Of a DNA stretch of 9,489 nucleotides, positions 6,847 through 9,489 are shown piece after piece. Within the stretch, counting starts at the first letter, position 1. Every line of letters begins with the position of its first letter. Where the stretch lies: positions 1-9,489 of the forward strand of contig JAHFCA010000045.1 in the NCBI GenBank assembly GCA_023249715.1, given 5' to 3'. The notes beneath the pieces were generated by a model. The model saw only the letters and a program-made list of their open reading frames with translations, ran no database searches and had not been told where the DNA came from. A program made the translations under genes and the position numbers. The DNA comes from Elusimicrobiota bacterium (GTDB lineage Bacteria; Elusimicrobiota; Elusimicrobia; 2-02-FULL-39-32).

Positions 6847-7788
6847 GTGAAAATTTATTTAGCCCTTCTATTTTTTTTATCCTTGGCTTCCCTGTCTTAT
6901 GCTCAAAACAAACAAGGGATTGTGACCGTTCCCGTCTGCGATTTAAGATCCTCCATTGGAACTCCTTTACCCCAAAATCATGCCTATGACCCTCACCAAG
7001 AAAGCCAACTGCTTTATGGAGAGGGAGTAGAGATCATCTCGGAAAAAAACGGTTGGTATCACGTAGAAGCTAAAGAGCAACTGGAATTTAGCCACAATAA
7101 CCGGTGGCAAGGTTATCCTGGATGGATACAGAAAGAAAACGTTTCTCTGATAAAAGAAATCCCACCCAAAAATTATATTGTCCAAAAAAAAACTGCCAAA
7201 CTCTATACTGAGCCCCATTCCTATAGCCCCCACCATTTTTTGTCTTTAGGGACAAAACTCTCCTGTACTCCCACGGTTAAAAATGGATTCCGAGAAGTTC
7301 GTACTATTCCAGGGCAAGTGGGCTGGATTAAAAATAAGGATATACGATCTTTAGAAGCATCTCTTACAGAAAAGGGGAAAAGAAAAATGATTCTATCCTC
7401 TGCCAAAGAACTTTTAGGAGATACTTACTTTTGGGGAGGAAAATCAGCTTATATTCCACAATTAATAAACCAGGTGACAGGGGTGGACTGTTCTGGATTA
7501 GTTCTGCTCAGCTACAGTGTGGCAGGAATGGACATTCCTAGAGATGCCTACGAACAATTTTTAAAATGTACTCGCATTCAAAAGAAAGATTTAAAGGAGG
7601 GAGATCTCCTATTTAGTGCCGACCCTAAACAGCCAGAAAAAGTAACCCATGTTGCGCTTTATTTAGATAAAGATTCCCTGCTCGAAGGACCGCAAACGGG
7701 TAAAAAGGTAAGAATTATCTCCTTTAAAAAAAAATATAACCATTTGGAACGCGTTTTTTATTTTGGAACTTATCTTACTTCTCCGTGA
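6847..7788 (+). CDS. Exported NlpC/P60 peptidoglycan endopeptidase with two SH3-like domains
   Basis: A 313-residue protein. Residues 1-19 are a signal peptide (cleavage after S-Y-A), so it acts in the periplasm or outside. Two SH3b-like regions follow at about 22-103 and 108-166 (each closing with a G-W-I-x-K pattern), then a NlpC/P60 cysteine peptidase domain at about 178-313. The catalytic Cys is C215 in V-D-C-S-G-L-V, the His is H268 in T-H-V-A-L-Y-L, and the third residue 12 places on is E280 in L-L-E-G-P. That gives a Cys-His-Glu triad as in mycobacterial RipA rather than the commoner Cys-His-His. Y-F-W-G-G (195-199 region) is the usual pre-Cys motif. The family cuts the D-Glu to diamino acid bond of stem peptides. 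The start is GTG; no in-frame ATG exists upstream and the signal peptide begins right here. AGAAGG abuts the GTG, too close for an ideal ribosome site. Its TGA overlaps the next GTG start (GTGA), tying it to the DUF819 gene. Confidence 0.88.
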   Translation: MKIYLALLFFLSLASLSYAQNKQGIVTVPVCDLRSSIGTPLPQNHAYDPHQESQLLYGEGVEIISEKNGWYHVEAKEQLEFSHNNRWQGYPGWIQKENVSLIKEIPPKNYIVQKKTAKLYTEPHSYSPHHFLSLGTKLSCTPTVKNGFREVRTIPGQVGWIKNKDIRSLEASLTEKGKRKMILSSAKELLGDTYFWGGKSAYIPQLINQVTGVDCSGLVLLSYSVAGMDIPRDAYEQFLKCTRIQKKDLKEGDLLFSADPKQPEKVTHVALYLDKDSLLEGPQTGKKVRIISFKKKYNHLERVFYFGTYLTSP

Positions 7789-8978
7789 GCCAAAACCCTT
7801 TTGTAGTTAGTCTTTTACTCTTCTTTCTCATCCTCACACTTTATCTTTTTTCTAAAAATGAAAAAACTAAAAGAATCTATCAATTTCTTCCTTTGCCCTT
7901 TTGGTGCTATTTTGTTCCCACGGTTCTTGCTTCCTTAAAAATAATTCCCTATGATCTTCCGCTTTACTCCGCCATTGGCCGTCTTTTTCTACCGACCTGC
8001 TTGTTTCTTCTACTGATTGGGACCGATCTTAAAACTCTTTTTTCGGTAAAAAGCCAATCTTTACTCGCCATGGTTTATGGAAGTATAGGAATTTTAGTGG
8101 GAGGACTTTTTACCTATGGCCTTGCCTTAAAATTTCTTCCCACTCTCTGGCAGGAAGAACTTTGGAAAGGGTGGGGAGCCCTTTCTGCCACATGGACGGG
8201 AGGGAGCGCCAATATGCTGGCCATTAAGGAGATTACAAACATCTCTCCTAGTCTTTTTTCAAACCTTATTGTTACCGACACTTTTGTCGCTTATCTTTGG
8301 ATGGCGTTCTTAGTCTATCTCTCCAAATATCAAAATAAATTAGATGCTTGGCTAAAAGCCAAACCGATGGAGATTCCAGCGGAGGAAACTTCTAAAAGCA
8401 GCTCCGCGCTTATCCATAAATCTTATACTCAATCTCTATTCGAAACTTTTTTTCTCTTAGCAGTGGCCTTTTTGTGTGGATCTTTTTTCCTCTATGTCTC
8501 CCACTGGATGCCTTCCTTGGGATCTTTAATCACTGGATTTACTTGGACTGTTATTTTAGCAACTCTCATTCCCTTATTTTTATCTCAAACTCCTGTTAAA
8601 AGATTAGAACAATTTGGAGCCAGCAGCATAGGTCAATTCCTTCTTTACCTGATGCTGGCTTCCATTGGAGCCCGCGCCAACCTGGCTCATTTGGGAGACG
8701 CTCCTTTATTTATTTTACTTGGAATTATTTGGGCCCTGGTCCACGGTCTCATCCTCTTGCTCCTTGGAAGAGTGTCCCGTATTCCACTCTCTCTCTTGGC
8801 GACCTCTTCTCAAGCTAATATTGGGGGAACCATATCGGCTCCTATTGTCGCAAGCCTTTATTCCAAAAATTTAACCTCCATTGGAGTCCTCTTGGCAACC
8901 TTAGGGAATATCTTTGGGACTTATTTAGGTTTACTATTTTCAGAGGTTTGTAGATCGATTTTGGATTTGTTAAAATAA
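7785..8978 (+). CDS. DUF819 (YjcL-family) integral membrane protein
   Basis: A 397-residue, strongly hydrophobic protein with about 11-12 membrane helices, split into halves by a hydrophilic loop at about 181-213. The motif W-T-G-G-S-A-N-M (137-144) in the first half and S-Q-A-N-I-G-G-T-I-S-A-P (342-353) in the second are the paired Gly/Asn-rich segments I associate with DUF819, related to Bacillus YjcL. Two half-repeats with broken-helix motifs suggest a transporter, but the substrate is not established. The GTG start overlaps the upstream TGA by 4 nt with no Shine-Dalgarno, so translation is probably coupled to the NlpC/P60 peptidase. From this pairing I infer possible uptake or release of cell-wall peptides or their amino acids. 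A role with another substrate is equally open. Confidence 0.82.
   Translation: MSQNPFVVSLLLFFLILTLYLFSKNEKTKRIYQFLPLPFWCYFVPTVLASLKIIPYDLPLYSAIGRLFLPTCLFLLLIGTDLKTLFSVKSQSLLAMVYGSIGILVGGLFTYGLALKFLPTLWQEELWKGWGALSATWTGGSANMLAIKEITNISPSLFSNLIVTDTFVAYLWMAFLVYLSKYQNKLDAWLKAKPMEIPAEETSKSSSALIHKSYTQSLFETFFLLAVAFLCGSFFLYVSHWMPSLGSLITGFTWTVILATLIPLFLSQTPVKRLEQFGASSIGQFLLYLMLASIGARANLAHLGDAPLFILLGIIWALVHGLILLLLGRVSRIPLSLLATSSQANIGGTISAPIVASLYSKNLTSIGVLLATLGNIFGTYLGLLFSEVCRSILDLLK
8948..8976 (+). promoter_or_regulatory. Possible promoter of trxA
   Basis: TTGTAG (8948-8953), a 17-nt spacer and TAAAAT (8971-8976) lie at the very end of the DUF819 gene. The -10 matches 5 of 6 positions but the -35 only 3 of 6, and the region is AT-rich. 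It would start transcripts near 8983, giving trxA expression independent of the upstream genes. Confidence 0.3.
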
Positions 8979-9008
8979 AAAACAGTTTAACTATGGAGGA
9001 AGATTTGG

Positions 9009-9329
9009 ATGGTACAAGAAATAACCGATAGTAATTTTGAACAAAATGTAATCAAATCCCAAGAGCCCGTATTGCTCGATCTTTGGGCTCCTTGGTGCGG
9101 CCCTTGCCGAATGCTTTCCCCAATCATTGAAAAATTAGGCACTGAATTTAAGGGTAAAGTAAATGTTTATAAGCTAAACACAGACGATAATCCGAATACG
9201 GCGATTCAATACCGGGTGCAGGCAATCCCAACCCTTATTTTTTTTAAAGCAGGCAAAATTGTAGAACAACTGGTAGGCGTTCAACCGGAAAAAGAGATTC
9301 GCCAAAAATTGGAGAATATGTTGAAATAA
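9009..9329 (+). CDS. trxA: Thioredoxin
   Basis: A 106-residue, single-domain cytosolic thioredoxin of normal length. The active site W-A-P-W-C-G-P-C-R is at 26-34 (C30 and C33), the buried aspartate is D24, and the cis-proline is P74 in Q-A-I-P-T-L. F10 and the G-x-Q ending near 91-93 also fit. It passes electrons from NADPH through thioredoxin reductase (not in this window) to disulfide targets. Here the likely partners are AhpC upstream and, if the next gene is an arsenate reductase, that enzyme. GGAGGA (8995-9000) lies 8 nt before the ATG and fixes the start. The gap after the DUF819 gene is 30 nt, so it may be co-transcribed, possibly with its own weak promoter. A tiny ORF with a very strong ribosome site follows 25 nt after its stop. 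Confidence 0.96.
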   Translation: MVQEITDSNFEQNVIKSQEPVLLDLWAPWCGPCRMLSPIIEKLGTEFKGKVNVYKLNTDDNPNTAIQYRVQAIPTLIFFKAGKIVEQLVGVQPEKEIRQKLENMLK

Positions 9330-9338
9330 GGTTGGAAT

Positions 9339-9347
9339 AAGGAGGTG
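9339..9347 (+). promoter_or_regulatory. Near-perfect Shine-Dalgarno AAGGAGGTG
   Basis: AAGGAGGTG is complementary to essentially the whole anti-Shine-Dalgarno of 16S rRNA. Its AGGAGG core ends 9 nt before an ATG at 9355, a good spacing. It is the best ribosome site in the window, yet it serves a 9-codon ORF. The next gene's ATG (9439) is far too distant for it to be that gene's own site. Confidence 0.75.
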
Positions 9348-9354
9348 TCTTAAA

Positions 9355-9384
9355 ATGGGACCAAAGTCTCCTTGCGGTTGCTAA
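9355..9384 (+). CDS. 9-residue Cys-ending micro-ORF (MGPKSPCGC)
   Basis: ATG-GGA-CCA-AAG-TCT-CCT-TGC-GGT-TGC-TAA encodes MGPKSPCGC. It is far shorter than normal gene calls, but the Shine-Dalgarno before it (AAGGAGGTG, 9 nt spacing) argues strongly that it is translated. It lies 25 nt after trxA and 12 nt before a strong hairpin, in the same transcript direction. Two of its last three codons are Cys, and the C-G-C end could bind metal or form a disulfide. I do not recognise it as a known family. Two readings: a leader peptide whose translation senses cysteine or charged tRNA-Cys and controls the gene beyond the hairpin, or a working Cys-rich micropeptide tied to the thioredoxin/phosphatase chemistry. 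Both are inference. Confidence 0.55.
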   Translation: MGPKSPCGC

Positions 9385-9396
9385 ATCAGTAAACCT

Positions 9397-9429
9397 TTTA
9401 CTACCGAGGATAAACTCCTCGGTAGTAAA
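9397..9429 (+). terminator. Perfect 14-bp hairpin: terminator or attenuator
   Basis: TTTACTACCGAGGA (9397-9410) pairs completely with TCCTCGGTAGTAAA (9416-9429) around the 5-nt loop TAAAC. The stem has a GC-rich centre and AT-rich base. Only TTTAG follows, not a proper T-run on either strand, so as an intrinsic terminator it is weak. It starts 12 nt after the micro-ORF stop and ends 9 nt before the next ATG, so a ribosome stopped at 9384 would touch its left arm. This place suits attenuation or translational control of the next gene at least as well as termination after trxA. Confidence 0.5.
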
Positions 9430-9438
9430 TTTAGATTA

Positions 9439-9489
9439 ATGAAGCTAATATTCAAACCCAAATTTTTGTTTGTCTGCTTAGGCAATTCT
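9439..9489 (+). CDS. Low-molecular-weight phosphatase / ArsC-family protein, N-terminal fragment (runs off window)
   Basis: The first 17 codons, MKLIFKPKFLFVCLGNS, run off the window end. F-L-F-V-C-L-G-N-S matches beta-strand 1 and the start of the P-loop (C-x-x-N-x-C-R-S) of low-molecular-weight protein tyrosine phosphatases and thioredoxin-coupled arsenate reductases; C13 would be the catalytic nucleophile. The residues that would separate phosphatase from ArsC lie beyond the edge. Neighbouring trxA favours a thioredoxin-dependent arsenate reductase slightly. No Shine-Dalgarno is seen before the ATG; the 9 nt between hairpin and ATG are TTTAGATTA (9430-9438). The same frame is open back to the micro-ORF stop at 9382, so the true start or its translation mode is uncertain. 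Confidence 0.65.
   Translation, partial: MKLIFKPKFLFVCLGNS

Noticed and set aside
6830..6850. Six-codon ORF ATG...TGA (MLQIEG) overlapping the GTG start of the NlpC/P60 gene
   Set aside because: No Shine-Dalgarno before its ATG and nothing else supports translation; unlike the 9355 micro-ORF it is easily explained by chance. It could still couple translation into the GTG start.
8665..8874. Plus-strand open frame of 69 codons inside the DUF819 gene
   Set aside because: Out-of-frame shadow of a conserved segment of DUF819.
1..9489. CRISPR array, insertion sequence, phage attachment site or integrated element at the tRNA-Gly
   Set aside because: No regularly spaced direct repeats, no transposase or integrase, and no second copy of the tRNA 3' end in the window.

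Overview
The window is bacterial, on the standard code, AT-rich (about 40% GC by eye) and densely packed, with every gene on the + strand. Secreted proteins, an SLBB domain of the polysaccharide-export type and a gliding/FlgD-like C-terminal motif suggest a diderm (Gram-negative-type) bacterium. I cannot assign a phylum from the sequence alone.

Left part (18-6015): a tightly spaced three-gene cluster. It encodes a small exported SLBB-domain protein with a C-terminal membrane helix, a basic protein made of three ungapped 49-residue repeats resembling the homing-endonuclease-associated 'HNH_repeat' DNA-binding module but with no nuclease, and a 1660-residue exported protein built of Ig/fibronectin-like beta modules. 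Spacing is 17 nt and then an ATGA overlap, so the three are probably co-transcribed. The likely theme is cell-surface or envelope structure, with one probable DNA-binding protein between the two exported ones.

Middle (6016-6202): a tRNA-Gly(TCC) gene with its own extended -10 promoter, then a second sigma70-like promoter and a 5'-UTR inverted repeat in front of a 2-Cys peroxiredoxin gene (ahpC).

Right part (6203-9489): ahpC, an exported SH3-NlpC/P60 peptidoglycan peptidase with a RipA-like Cys-His-Glu triad, a DUF819 (YjcL-type) membrane protein whose GTG start overlaps the peptidase stop, thioredoxin (trxA), a 9-codon ORF (MGPKSPCGC) behind a near-perfect Shine-Dalgarno, a perfect 14-bp hairpin, and the first 17 codons of a low-molecular-weight phosphatase/ArsC-family protein. 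Thioredoxin can reduce AhpC and ArsC-type enzymes, so the flanks of this block form a plausible thiol-redox unit. The overlapping peptidase and membrane-protein genes may handle cell-wall peptides.

The most interesting spot is 9339-9441: a tiny Cys-ending ORF with a strong ribosome site, a hairpin starting 12 nt after its stop, and a downstream gene with no visible ribosome site of its own. This looks either like a leader-peptide control element or like a Cys-rich micropeptide gene.
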